64,000 nt of DNA from an uncultured bacterium (GTDB lineage Bacteria; Bacteroidota; Bacteroidia; Bacteroidales; Bacteroidaceae): positions 1 through 64,000 of the forward strand of contig CAMHUC010000008.1 in NCBI GenBank assembly GCA_946188155.1, written 5' to 3'. Of this stretch, positions 44,336-53,634 are shown in pieces. Within the stretch, counting starts at the first letter, position 1. The number at the start of each line of letters is the position of its first letter. Under the pieces are notes generated by a model. The model was not told the DNA's origin. It did not search any database and was given only the letters and a program-made list of their open reading frames with translations. The translations under genes were made by a program, and so were the position numbers.

Positions 44336-46033
44336 TTACTTGTAAAGTCCGTTGGAGTTCTCGATCTGCGAGATGGGAATGGGCAGGTAGAGCTCGTCCT
44401 CAGTGACGCTGGCACCGGCATAGTAGGGGCGCAGCTGCGACTCCTCCTGCATGTACTTGTTGAGCGTCTCCACGGCAGTGCCCCAGCGGAGCAGGTCGAA
44501 CCAGCGCTGCCCCTCCATAGCCAGCTCCAGTCGGCGCTCCATGCGCACGGCCAGACGGGCGCGGTTTTTGGTCCAGGCCAGGTTGCCGTCCCAGTCGGTG
44601 GGGTAGGGCTCCACGTAGTAGTCGGCCTTGCCGGGGTCGAGGTCCACGGGCAAGTAGTTGCCGTCGATGCTGCGCTTGGCCTTCTCGCGTACCTGGTTCA
44701 CCAGTGCGCGGGCCTCCACGAGTTTGTCGTCGGTGGCGGCATTGTCGCCGGTGGCCAGTTCGATGAGTGCCTCAGCCTTGAGCAGCAGGATGTCGGCGTA
44801 GCGGATGAGGATGAAGTTCAGGCTCGAGGCGCCCCAGGGGAATCCCTGCACCATGTCGGGGCTGCTGGGGTCGATGAGTCCCTTCTTGCCGGAGTACTCG
44901 CCGTAGGTGTTGTAGTCGCGGCACCAGCCCTCTGTATAGGTATGTCCGCGGAAGGGGAATCCGATGCGGCCCACGGTGAGGTCGAGGCGCGGGTCGATGC
45001 TGCCCAGGTAGTCGCTGGTGACGCGCACGCTGTTGGCTGTGCCGTCAAGGTAGGGCAGTCCGTTGGCGTCGGTGCGGAAGGCGTTCACGAGGTTCTGCGA
45101 GGCGAGGAAGAAGTCGTCGCCCGAGCCGAAGATGTTACCCTCTGAGCGCGTGGTGTTGAGCAGGTTGCAGAAGTTGGCGTGGATGTTCTCCTCGACGCCG
45201 GTGACGTACTGCACGGCCATGATGCTCTCCATGCGGTTGTTGAACTCTATCTTCGACATGTCGGCGAAGTTCTGGTAGAGCTGGTACTTGCCGCTGTTGA
45301 TGACGATGCTGGCCCACTTCTCCACCTCGCTCCACGAGCTGGTCTGGGCGTTGACCTTGGCCAGCAGGGCGGCAGCCACGTACTTGCTGAAGCGGCCGGG
45401 CTGGGCCTGCGACTCGGGCATGGCGTTGTAGGCCTCCTCGAGGTCGGCCTTGATGGCGGCGTAGATCTCCTCGCGGCTCTTGTTGCCGTTGGGCACCGTC
45501 TTGGGGTCGTCGGCCTCGGTGAAGTAGGGGATGCTCTTGAACACGCGGTTCAGGTCGAAGTAGAACCAGGCGCGCAGTGTCTTCAGCTCGCCGAGCATGG
45601 CCTCCTTCCCGCTGACGTCGGCATCCTGGATGGCCTGCATGGCCTTGTGTACACGGGCGATGCCCAGGTAGTTGTTCTCCCACTTGTTCAGGCAGGTGGC
45701 GTTGTCGCTGGTGATGTTCGAGATCTCCAACTGGTGGATGTTGGCCTCCATCGATACGCCCTCGCCGCCCTTGTAGGCATCGTCGGAGCGCACGTCGAAC
45801 ACCCAGTTGGTGATGGGTCCGGCGAAGGCGGCGTTGTTGTCCTCGAAGAAGTGGGCCTCGAGGCTCTGGTAGGCCGACGACATGAGGCCGTCGATGGACT
45901 CGTTGGTCAGCTGCTCGGCGGTGAACTCACCCTGTGGCTTCAGGTCGAGCTTGTCGTTGCAGGAGGTGAGGACTGCGGAAATACCGCAGTATACTAGACC
46001 GGCGCAGAATGCTTTATATATCTTGGTAATCAT
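44336..46033 (-). CDS. SusD/RagB-type nutrient-binding lipoprotein (PUL 3)
   Basis: 565 residues. Lipoprotein signal MITKIYKAFCAGLVYCGISA...TSCN. SusD features: DLKPQGEFTAEQLTNESIDGLMSSAYQSL, LKTLRAWFYFDLNRVF, LLKAEALIELATGDNAATDDKLVEARALVNQVREKA, and RMERRLELAMEGQRWFDLLRWG. It pairs with SusC3. Hairpin 6 lies in its signal codons. Confidence 0.95.
   Translation of the reverse strand: MITKIYKAFCAGLVYCGISAVLTSCNDKLDLKPQGEFTAEQLTNESIDGLMSSAYQSLEAHFFEDNNAAFAGPITNWVFDVRSDDAYKGGEGVSMEANIHQLEISNITSDNATCLNKWENNYLGIARVHKAMQAIQDADVSGKEAMLGELKTLRAWFYFDLNRVFKSIPYFTEADDPKTVPNGNKSREEIYAAIKADLEEAYNAMPESQAQPGRFSKYVAAALLAKVNAQTSSWSEVEKWASIVINSGKYQLYQNFADMSKIEFNNRMESIMAVQYVTGVEENIHANFCNLLNTTRSEGNIFGSGDDFFLASQNLVNAFRTDANGLPYLDGTANSVRVTSDYLGSIDPRLDLTVGRIGFPFRGHTYTEGWCRDYNTYGEYSGKKGLIDPSSPDMVQGFPWGASSLNFILIRYADILLLKAEALIELATGDNAATDDKLVEARALVNQVREKAKRSIDGNYLPVDLDPGKADYYVEPYPTDWDGNLAWTKNRARLAVRMERRLELAMEGQRWFDLLRWGTAVETLNKYMQEESQLRPYYAGASVTEDELYLPIPISQIENSNGLYK
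45972..45990 (-). other. Signal-peptide hairpin 6
   Basis: Plus-strand sequence ACTGCGG-AAATA-CCGCAGT, identical to hairpin 4. Confidence 0.7.
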
Positions 46034-46090
46034 ACTTTCTTAATTTTTCGTAAACTCAAGCATAAATGCTTAATTCTTAACTCTTAATTC

Positions 46091-49000
46091 TTAGAATGTC
46101 AGGTTCAGACCGAGGGTGAATGTGCGGGCACGGGGATAGAGGCCGCTGTCGACGCGGGCACCGTAGCCGGCGAGCATGACCTCGGGGTCGAGGCCCTTGT
46201 ACTTGGTGATGGTGAAGATGTTCTCCACCTGTCCGAATACGCTGATGTTGGTGGCGAAGATCTTCTGCACGAAGCCCTTTGGCAGCTGGTAGCCCAGCTT
46301 GAGGTACTTCAGCTTCAGGTACGAGCCGTCCTCCACGAAGTAGTTCGACATGCGGGTCTCGTTGTTGTTGTCCACCATCGTCAGGGCGGGGATGGAGGCG
46401 CCGGTGTTCTCTGGTGTCCAGGCGTTGAGGATGTCCACGCCGTGGTTGGTCGACGAGCCGCCGCCGTAGTGCATGAACTCCAGCTGTCGGCGCGTGGTGT
46501 TGTAGATGTCGAAGCCGAACTCACCGGAGAAGAAGGCCGACAGGGTGAAGCCCTTGTAGTTGAGGTCGAGGTTCAGACCGAGGGCCAGGTCGGGGTTGGG
46601 GTCGCCGATGATGCAGCGGTCGGCGTCGTCCACCACACCGTTGCCGTCGATGTCGCGGAAGATGAGTCGGCCTACGCCCTTGCCCTGCTGGATGGCGTGG
46701 TTAGAGACCTGGTCCTCCGTCTGGAAGATGCCGTCGCACACGTAGCCGTAGTAGACGCCCATCGGCTGGCCCACCATCAGACGGTAGTCGCCGCCCTGCG
46801 ATGTCACCACGTCGTTGAACTTCACCAGTTCGTTCTTATACTGCGAGATGTTGAGCGTGCCGTTCCACGAGAAGTCGCCGTAGTTGGGCGAGCGGTAGGT
46901 CATGGTCAGTTCCCAGCCGTTGTTCTTCATCTCGCCGGTGTTCATCCACATGGCTGCTCCCTCGCCTTCCACGGAGAGTGTCGGCGGTATGGTGAGCATA
47001 TCCTTGGTGTTCTTCCAGAAGTAGTCGAACGAGAGGCCCAGTGCGCCGTTGAACAGGTTGACGTCGAGACCGAGGTTGGTCTGCGTCGTCGTCTCCCACT
47101 TCAGGTCGCGGTTGCCGCTCGATGCTGCCACGATGCCGGGCACCACGGAGTTGTTGGAGCCGTTCAGGTCGTAGGAGCCGTGGCGCAGGTTGTAGGCGTA
47201 GCGGGTGTAGTAGGCGTAGTTGTCGCTGATGGCGGAGTTACCGTTCTGACCCCACGCCAGGCGGATTTTCAGGTTGTCGATGACGTTGGTCTTGGGGAAG
47301 AACTTCTCCTCGGAAACACGCCAGGCGGCCGAGAAGGCGGGGAACACGCCCGAGTTGTTGTCCTTATAGAGACGCGAGGTCTGGTCGCGGCGCAGCGTGG
47401 CGCTGACGAGGTAGCGGTCGGCATAGTTGTAGTCGAGCTTGCCGAAGAGCGAGAACAGGGCCCACTCGGCCTTGCCGCCTCCCACCGAGGGGTCGCTGCC
47501 GCCGGCGCCGATCTGCATATAGTCCACGTCCTCGAAGGCGTAGTCGCGCTTGCTGCCGTTGAGGTCCTCAGAGCGATACTTGATGTACTCCGAGCCGATC
47601 AGTGCCGTCATGTGGTGTACGCCGGCGAAGGTCTTCATATAGTTGGCCGTGTTGGTCCAGGTGTAGGTGTCGCCCTGTCCGTAGGCGCGGCTCACGCTGT
47701 TCATGTCCGACGGCTGTATGCGTCGGCCCAGGTTCTTGTTGAAGAACTGTGTGTGCTCAATACCGATGTTCGACTTGATGACCAGTCCGTCGATGGGCTT
47801 GATGTCGAGGTAGGCGTTGCCGAAGATGCGCCAGCTCTCGTTGGTGTTGTCGCGGCCGTTGTATAGCTCATGCACGGGGTTGGCGATGTCGCTTCCGCTG
47901 AGCACCATCGGGTTGGTGTAGGTGCCGTTGCTATCGGTGACGGGGATTGCCGGGTGCTGGCGCATGGCGGTGTAGGGAACTCCTCGGTCATCGCCGGTGC
48001 CGTAGCCACGGTCGTTCCACTGGGCAATCATCAGGTTCTCGCCCACGGCGAACACCTTACTTATATTATAGGTGGAGTTGATGCGGGCGGTATAGCGGCG
48101 GTAGAAGGTGTTGTTCATCAGACCGTTCTGGTTGATATAGTTGCCCGAGATCATAAACGAGCCTTTCTCGCCGCTGTTCGACACGCTGGCCGAGAGGTTG
48201 TGGGTCCAGGCAGAGGAGAACACCTCGTTCTGCCAGTTGGTGTCGGCGGAGCGCACCAGGCCGTCGGCGTCGAGATACTCGCGCAGCTGTGGCGTGGCGC
48301 CGCTGCCGTAGAAGGGGTGCGAGGGTGTCAGGCCGGCGTTCGTGTTGGCGGCCCAGTAAGCCTGTCCCCACTGGTCGGCGTTCATCACGTCGTACTTCTT
48401 GGCAATGGTATTCAGCGAGGCAGTGTAGTTGACGTTCACCGTCACCTTGTCGCCCTTGCCCTTCTTGGTGGTGATGATGATCACACCGTTGGCAGCGCGG
48501 CTACCGTAGATAGAGGCCGACGAGGCATCCTTCAGCACCTGGATGGACTCGATGTCGGCGGCGTTGAGCGAGTTGAGGTTCTCGGTGGTGGCCACGCCGT
48601 CGATGACGTAGAGGGGCGATGCGCCGTTCACCGTACTCATACCGCGCACGCGGATAGAGGCGCCGCCGCCGCCGGGCGAGGCGTCGGTCACGATGTTCAC
48701 GCCGGGCAGCTTGCCCTGCATCGAGTTCAGCATGTTGGGGTCGCTCTCACTCTTGGCTCCCTTCATGTCCATCACGGCCACGGCACCCGTCAGGTCGGCC
48801 TTGCGCTGCACCTGATAGCCGGTGACGACCACCTCCTGCAGCTCCTTGGCATTGTCCTGCATGGTCACTTTCATACCCTGCTGCGCGGGCAGCTCCTCAC
48901 TCTTGAATCCGATGTAGGAGAACACCAGCGTGGCGCCGGGCTTGACTTTGAGCTTGAAGTTACCGTCGAAGTCGGTCACGGTGCCGTTCGACGTTCCCTT

Positions 49001-49135
49001 CTCCATCACCGTGGCTCCGATGACCGTCTCGCCCGTGGCGTCGACCACCGTGCCACTGATTTCTGCTTGCGCGTACATTAGTGTACTCACAAGAGCGAGC
49101 GTTAGGCTCAGTAGCAATCTTTTCATTTGTTTCAT
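46091..49135 (-). CDS. SusC/RagA TonB-dependent transporter (PUL 3)
   Basis: 1014 residues from ATG 49135; the frame extends 24 codons further but would cross the promoter, and the chosen start matches the susC1 peptide (MKQ-KRLLLSLTLALVST). Carboxypeptidase-like domain, plug (DGVATTENLNSL, YGSRAANGVIIITTKKG) and barrel ending FTLGLNLTF. Intact. The 5' end and promoter are almost the same as those of susC1 (a 33-base identical stretch from about 49088), which points to a recent duplication or conversion. No regulator gene is adjacent on this side. Confidence 0.95.
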   Translation of the reverse strand: MKQMKRLLLSLTLALVSTLMYAQAEISGTVVDATGETVIGATVMEKGTSNGTVTDFDGNFKLKVKPGATLVFSYIGFKSEELPAQQGMKVTMQDNAKELQEVVVTGYQVQRKADLTGAVAVMDMKGAKSESDPNMLNSMQGKLPGVNIVTDASPGGGGASIRVRGMSTVNGASPLYVIDGVATTENLNSLNAADIESIQVLKDASSASIYGSRAANGVIIITTKKGKGDKVTVNVNYTASLNTIAKKYDVMNADQWGQAYWAANTNAGLTPSHPFYGSGATPQLREYLDADGLVRSADTNWQNEVFSSAWTHNLSASVSNSGEKGSFMISGNYINQNGLMNNTFYRRYTARINSTYNISKVFAVGENLMIAQWNDRGYGTGDDRGVPYTAMRQHPAIPVTDSNGTYTNPMVLSGSDIANPVHELYNGRDNTNESWRIFGNAYLDIKPIDGLVIKSNIGIEHTQFFNKNLGRRIQPSDMNSVSRAYGQGDTYTWTNTANYMKTFAGVHHMTALIGSEYIKYRSEDLNGSKRDYAFEDVDYMQIGAGGSDPSVGGGKAEWALFSLFGKLDYNYADRYLVSATLRRDQTSRLYKDNNSGVFPAFSAAWRVSEEKFFPKTNVIDNLKIRLAWGQNGNSAISDNYAYYTRYAYNLRHGSYDLNGSNNSVVPGIVAASSGNRDLKWETTTQTNLGLDVNLFNGALGLSFDYFWKNTKDMLTIPPTLSVEGEGAAMWMNTGEMKNNGWELTMTYRSPNYGDFSWNGTLNISQYKNELVKFNDVVTSQGGDYRLMVGQPMGVYYGYVCDGIFQTEDQVSNHAIQQGKGVGRLIFRDIDGNGVVDDADRCIIGDPNPDLALGLNLDLNYKGFTLSAFFSGEFGFDIYNTTRRQLEFMHYGGGSSTNHGVDILNAWTPENTGASIPALTMVDNNNETRMSNYFVEDGSYLKLKYLKLGYQLPKGFVQKIFATNISVFGQVENIFTITKYKGLDPEVMLAGYGARVDSGLYPRARTFTLGLNLTF

Positions 49136-49175
49136 TTGCTTGTTACTTTTGGTTAGAATTATATGAAATCTGCCG

Positions 49176-49243
49176 CAAAAGTAGTAAACAATCGTTTCGG
49201 CAGACATAAAATATCGTTCACGCCGCCCAAAATTTGTTTCAAT
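49176..49243 (-). promoter_or_regulatory. susC3 promoter with 21-base tandem operator
   Basis: -7 box TACTTTTG at 49176-49183, 18-base gap, repeats at 49202-49222 and 49223-49243 (11 of 21 bases shared; AAAAT and GTT-CA cores). An inverted TGAACGATAT copy lies at 49264-49273. Confidence 0.7.
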
Positions 49244-49288
49244 GTAACATTTTTGCGAAGGAATGAACGATATTTGCTAACTTATTTG

Positions 49289-49296
49289 TACCTTTG
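49289..49296 (+). promoter_or_regulatory. -7 box for small lipoprotein gene
   Basis: TACCTTTG, 78 bases before the ATG; no -33 TTTG at the usual distance. The leader would consist mostly of the repeat array that follows. Confidence 0.5.
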
Positions 49297-49307
49297 CATC
49301 ACGATAG

Positions 49308-49374
49308 TTTATGGTTTACGGTTTACGGTTTACAGTTTACGGTTTACAGTTTATAGTTTATAGTTTATAGTTTA
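49308..49374 (+). repeat. 7-base repeat array forming a leader
   Basis: About nine units of GTTTACG, GTTTACA and GTTTATA types run right up to the start codon at 49375. Confidence 0.8.
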
Positions 49375-49752
49375 ATGAAAAGAAAGCTCTATATCCTTGC
49401 CATGTTGTCGGCCGTGCTGCTGCTGGCCGGCTGCGCAGAACATGACAACCCCGTCGCCCCCGGCGGGCAAAGTGACAACCCGCTGACGGCCACCGACCCC
49501 GGATCGGCCTATATCGAGAAGAGCGTCGCCGTGTGCCGCGACGGCAAGAACGACGGACAGGTGACGCTGCGATTCTACAGCGACAGGCCCAGCGTGGCCG
49601 ACATCGAGGCTGCCGACTTCCATCGTGTGATCTCCAACGGTGCCGCCATGACGGTGAAGAACCTCATCCTCGACCTGTCGCTCAACACTGGCGGCTCCAC
49701 CGACATCGCCAGTGCCTACATCGCCACGCTCGGCGAGTGGTACGGCAAATAG
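49375..49752 (+). CDS. Small hypothetical lipoprotein
   Basis: 125 residues. Signal MKRKLYILAMLSAVLLLAGC with lipobox LAGC and a mature part of about 105 residues containing QVTLRFYSDRPSVADIEAADFHRVI. I do not recognise the family. It is divergent from susC3 and followed 21 bases later by the helicase gene, so the two may share a transcript. It may have been acquired or shaped separately from the PUL, whose operators face the other way. Confidence 0.7.
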   Translation: MKRKLYILAMLSAVLLLAGCAEHDNPVAPGGQSDNPLTATDPGSAYIEKSVAVCRDGKNDGQVTLRFYSDRPSVADIEAADFHRVISNGAAMTVKNLILDLSLNTGGSTDIASAYIATLGEWYGK

Positions 49753-49773
49753 TACTGTGAACTCTGAACGGTT

Positions 49774-52700
49774 ATGGCAAGATCAGAATTCGGAAAGACA
49801 TGGTGGGGCAGCGAGTGGCTCAAGTCGCTCACCCACATCGACTACGCCAACCGCATCCCGCGAGGGTCGGCTTACGCCAGAAACGGCTCGGTGAAGAGCA
49901 TCGAGGTGAAAGGCAACGTGATAACGGCAAAGGTGAAGGGCAGCAGGCCCACGCCCTACAAGGTGACGATACGTGTGCCGCTGTTCAGCAAGGGGCAGAC
50001 GGAGCAGCTCATGGAGCAACTGCTCCGCCGGCCGGCACTCATCTCGAAGCTGCTCAACCGAGAGCTCGACCCGGAGGTGTTTCAAGTGGCCCGCCGCATC
50101 GGGCTCAACCTGTTCCCTGAGCGGTGGGATGACCTCGAGATGAACTGCTCCTGCCCCGACTGGGCCGTGCCTTGCAAGCACTTGGCGGCTGTCATCTATA
50201 TGATGAGTCGCGAGATTGACAATGACCCCTTCCTGGTGTTCTCTATGCACGGCGTCAACCTGCTCGACGAACTCAGCAAGCGGCACGTGAAGATAGAGAA
50301 GGAGAAGGTGATGGACGTGCCCGACATCGGCAGCCTCCTCACTCCCGCCGAAGGACCGGCAGTGGAGAAGGAGGACTCCGGCGACGTCAGCCGCGTGGAC
50401 TTCACCCGTCTGCGCGACATCACCGATGCGCTGGCTAACCTGCTGCCGAAGAACCCGCCCTTCTCCGAGGGCAAGGACTTCCAGCAGGTGTATGCCGCCG
50501 AGATGGGCGTCATCTCGCGCAAGGCGCAGCGCGTGCTGGCGGGAAAGCTTATGCCTGAGTTCCAGCACTCCAAATACAAATTCACCTACAGCCGCAGCAC
50601 GCGCGTCAGCTTCTTCATCAACACCTACGGCACTGTGTTTGCCACCACTGCCACGCTGGACGACATCGACCCTATGCGCGACTTCACCACCGGCGACTAC
50701 CTTGAGCCACTGCTCAACCTGCCCGCCGACTATCTGCCCGACTACGACCCGTCGGTGCAGGCCCTGCACCAGGCCCTCTCCTGTGCCCTCCGGCTGCTGG
50801 CCTGTGGAGCCGTCGTTCCCCAGCTGGTCAAGAGTTCCAACGCCTACGCGATATGCTGGATGCCGGCCACCATAGCCCGCGAGGTGGCACAGGTCGTGGA
50901 TGAGCTGTCGGCCATCATGCCCGCCCGTCTGTTCCAGCTCATCCCCCTCAACCAGCCCAAGGGGCGTAAGCGCAAGCTGGACTCTGGGCTGACGGCTGTC
51001 CCGCTGAAGCAGCAGGCCGTCTGGCTGCTGAGCCACATACTGGGCCAGCTCGTGTCGCTGCTCCACAAGAGCAGTGTCGACTTTAGCGCGGTCTACAGCC
51101 TGTTCTTCCGACAGCGGCCACAGGCGTTCTCCACCATCGGCGAGAAGGCCACCCCCGGCGCCATCCGCGCCTGGCTCGACCGCTTCTTCCTCTCGCAGCG
51201 ACAGTACAGCCCGTCGCTGCTCGTCGCCGAGACCGACGAGGGAGGGTTCGCCCTCCACGTGGCCATCGACCGCGACGGCGAGGCCATCATGCTGAGCGAC
51301 GTCCTGCGCGACCCGGCCCTGGCATCGCGCCGCTTCACCATCCTGAAGGAACTCTCGCTGCTGTCGTCGCTCGTCAGCGGACTGGAGCAGTACATCAACC
51401 GCGAGGGGACCTCACCTATCAGATTTACGGCGGAGGAGTTCTCTACGTTCCTCTTCGATGCCATTCCCGCCATCCGGCTGCTGGGCGTCAGAGTGCTGCT
51501 GCCCAAGTCGTTGCAGGAGATCATACGCCCGAAGGTGAGCATGCGCATCTCGAAGAAGCAGACTGACGGCAAGAGCTATTTGCGACTCGACGAGATGCTG
51601 CAGTTCGACTGGCAGGTGGCCCTCGGCGGCGAGGTCATCAGTAGCGAGGAGTTCTCACAGCTCATCAACAAGGCACGCGGGCTCATCAAGTTCCGACAGC
51701 AGTACATCTACGTCGATGAGCAGGACATCGAGCGGCTGCGCAAGGCCTTCGAGGGCAGCCGCCCTATGACGGCCTCGCAGATGCTACAGGCCGCCCTCAC
51801 CGAGAGCTACGACCGGGCGCCCATCATCCTCTCCGACGAGGTGCGCCAGCTGATGCGCCAGCTCACCGAGCAGACCGACATACCCGTGCCGGCCGGCATC
51901 CGTGCCACCCTGCGACCCTATCAGGAGCGGGGCTACTCGTGGATGTACCGCAACTTCCGCATCGGCTTCGGAAGCATCATCGCCGACGATATGGGTCTTG
52001 GAAAGACACTCCAGGTCATCACCCTGCTGCAGAGACTGAAGGATGACGGTGCGCTCAGCCCGGCAGAGGCGGCCCTGATCGTGGTGCCTACCGGCCTCGT
52101 CACCAACTGGCAGTCGGAGCTGAACCGCTTTGCGCCCTCGCTGACGGTGTTTACCTTCCACGGTCCCCAGCGCAGCCTGAAGGCGATGAAAGACGCTGAC
52201 ATCCTGCTCACCACCTACGGCGTGCTCCGTTCCGACACCGCCAAGCTGAAGAAGCTGCACTGGCTCACCGTCATCATCGACGAGGCGCAGAACATCAAGA
52301 ATGCCGACACGGCGCAGAGCAAGGCCGTGCGCTCCATACCCGCACGGCTCCACATCGCCATGAGCGGCACGCCGGTGGAGAACCGACTCTCGGAGTTCTG
52401 GTCGATTATGGACTTCGCCAACCAGGGCTATCTCGGCTCGGCCAAGGGCTTCAAGGAGCTGTTCGCCAACCCCATACAGCGAGAGGGCGACAGCAGTGTG
52501 GCTACTCGCTTCCGCAGGATTACGGCCCCCTTCCTGCTGCGACGGCTGAAGTCGGACAAGTCCATCATCAGCGACCTGCCCGACAAGATAGAGCAGAACG
52601 AGCCGGCGCTGTTAACGGAGCGCCAGGCGGCCCTCTACCATGAGACGCTCGAGCAGGCCATGAAGGCCATCGAGGGCATCGACACCACCGACCAGCAGGC

Positions 52701-53325
52701 ACTCTTCGTGCGCCAGGGGCTGGTGCTGCAGATGATCCTCGCCCTCAAGCAGATCTGCAACCATCCGGCACTGTTTCTCAAGAACGGCGACTGTCAGCCT
52801 GAGCTGTCGGGCAAGGCGGAGATGCTCCTTTCCATGCTCGAGGCCATTGTGGAGAGCGGGCAGAAGGTGCTCGTCTTTACCCAGTTCCGCGAGATGGGAG
52901 ACATGCTGCAGCAGATGATAGAGCAGCGGATTGGCGAGCGGCCGCTGTTCCTCCACGGCGGTTGCAGCATCAAGCAGCGGCAGGAGATGGTGGAGCGATT
53001 CCAGCAGAACCGCCGGGGCGACCAGATCTTCCTGCTCTCACTGAAGGCGGCGGGAACGGGCCTGAACCTGACGGCCGCCAGCCACGTCATCCACTACGAC
53101 CTGTGGTGGAACCCCGCCGTCGAGGCGCAGGCTACCGACCGTGCCTACCGCATCGGCCAGCATCAGAACGTCGTAGTCCACCGTTTCGTCACGCAGAACA
53201 CCTTTGAGGAGCGCATCGACCAGATGATTCAGGACAAGCGCCGCCTGGCCGACATGACCGTGGCTACCGGCGAGAGCTGGATAGGAAAGCTGAGCAACAG
53301 CGAGCTCCGCGAGATATTCAGATAA
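49774..53325 (+). CDS. SWIM zinc-finger SNF2-family helicase
   Basis: 1183 residues. SWIM finger CSCPDWAVPCKHLAA at about 125-140; SNF2 ATPase domain from about 710 with Walker A DDMGLGKTLQ (near 738), DEAQNIKN (near 835) and SGTPVENRLSEFWS; helicase C lobe with VFTQFREMGD, AGTGLNLTAA and ATDRAYRIGQ (near 1121). Such proteins move along double-stranded DNA and remodel DNA-protein complexes; similar enzymes appear both as housekeeping RapA-like genes and in defence systems. No partner defence gene is seen nearby. A 25-base-stem hairpin follows the stop. Confidence 0.92.
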   Translation: MARSEFGKTWWGSEWLKSLTHIDYANRIPRGSAYARNGSVKSIEVKGNVITAKVKGSRPTPYKVTIRVPLFSKGQTEQLMEQLLRRPALISKLLNRELDPEVFQVARRIGLNLFPERWDDLEMNCSCPDWAVPCKHLAAVIYMMSREIDNDPFLVFSMHGVNLLDELSKRHVKIEKEKVMDVPDIGSLLTPAEGPAVEKEDSGDVSRVDFTRLRDITDALANLLPKNPPFSEGKDFQQVYAAEMGVISRKAQRVLAGKLMPEFQHSKYKFTYSRSTRVSFFINTYGTVFATTATLDDIDPMRDFTTGDYLEPLLNLPADYLPDYDPSVQALHQALSCALRLLACGAVVPQLVKSSNAYAICWMPATIAREVAQVVDELSAIMPARLFQLIPLNQPKGRKRKLDSGLTAVPLKQQAVWLLSHILGQLVSLLHKSSVDFSAVYSLFFRQRPQAFSTIGEKATPGAIRAWLDRFFLSQRQYSPSLLVAETDEGGFALHVAIDRDGEAIMLSDVLRDPALASRRFTILKELSLLSSLVSGLEQYINREGTSPIRFTAEEFSTFLFDAIPAIRLLGVRVLLPKSLQEIIRPKVSMRISKKQTDGKSYLRLDEMLQFDWQVALGGEVISSEEFSQLINKARGLIKFRQQYIYVDEQDIERLRKAFEGSRPMTASQMLQAALTESYDRAPIILSDEVRQLMRQLTEQTDIPVPAGIRATLRPYQERGYSWMYRNFRIGFGSIIADDMGLGKTLQVITLLQRLKDDGALSPAEAALIVVPTGLVTNWQSELNRFAPSLTVFTFHGPQRSLKAMKDADILLTTYGVLRSDTAKLKKLHWLTVIIDEAQNIKNADTAQSKAVRSIPARLHIAMSGTPVENRLSEFWSIMDFANQGYLGSAKGFKELFANPIQREGDSSVATRFRRITAPFLLRRLKSDKSIISDLPDKIEQNEPALLTERQAALYHETLEQAMKAIEGIDTTDQQALFVRQGLVLQMILALKQICNHPALFLKNGDCQPELSGKAEMLLSMLEAIVESGQKVLVFTQFREMGDMLQQMIEQRIGERPLFLHGGCSIKQRQEMVERFQQNRRGDQIFLLSLKAAGTGLNLTAASHVIHYDLWWNPAVEAQATDRAYRIGQHQNVVVHRFVTQNTFEERIDQMIQDKRRLADMTVATGESWIGKLSNSELREIFR

Positions 53326-53402
53326 AGACGGGAATACAGTACGACTCTTTCCTTTAAGTAATGGCTCGCTTCTTTGCGTAGCAAATGAAGCACTATACTA
53401 AG

Positions 53403-53462
53403 AAAAATCAGTTTTAGGGTGTCAGGGTGTACAAACGCCCTGACACCCTAAAACTGATTTTT
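53403..53462. terminator. Perfect 25-base stem-loop
   Basis: Arms of 25 bases (53403-53427 and 53438-53462) pair without a mismatch around a 10-base loop TGTACAAACG. The left arm begins AAAAATCAG and the right ends CTGATTTTT, so it would stop transcription from either side. It follows the helicase gene by 77 bases. Confidence 0.85.
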
Positions 53463-53634
53463 TCTATGTGCAGTCAGGGCATCGTTGAGCCGGGTATCTC
53501 CGCTATGCTGCCGACGGCCTCAATCGTGGGATAGTTGGTACACATCGTTCCTGACCCCGCGTGTACTCCTATTCAAGGGCGGGGTTGTGAACCCGATTGC
53601 CGCAAGTGGCCACAAATCCGTCAGCAAATTTATT

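Noticed and set aside
49774..53325. SNF2 helicase as part of a defence island
   Set aside because: No nuclease, methylase or other defence partner adjoins it; it is followed by a terminator-like stem-loop and repeats.
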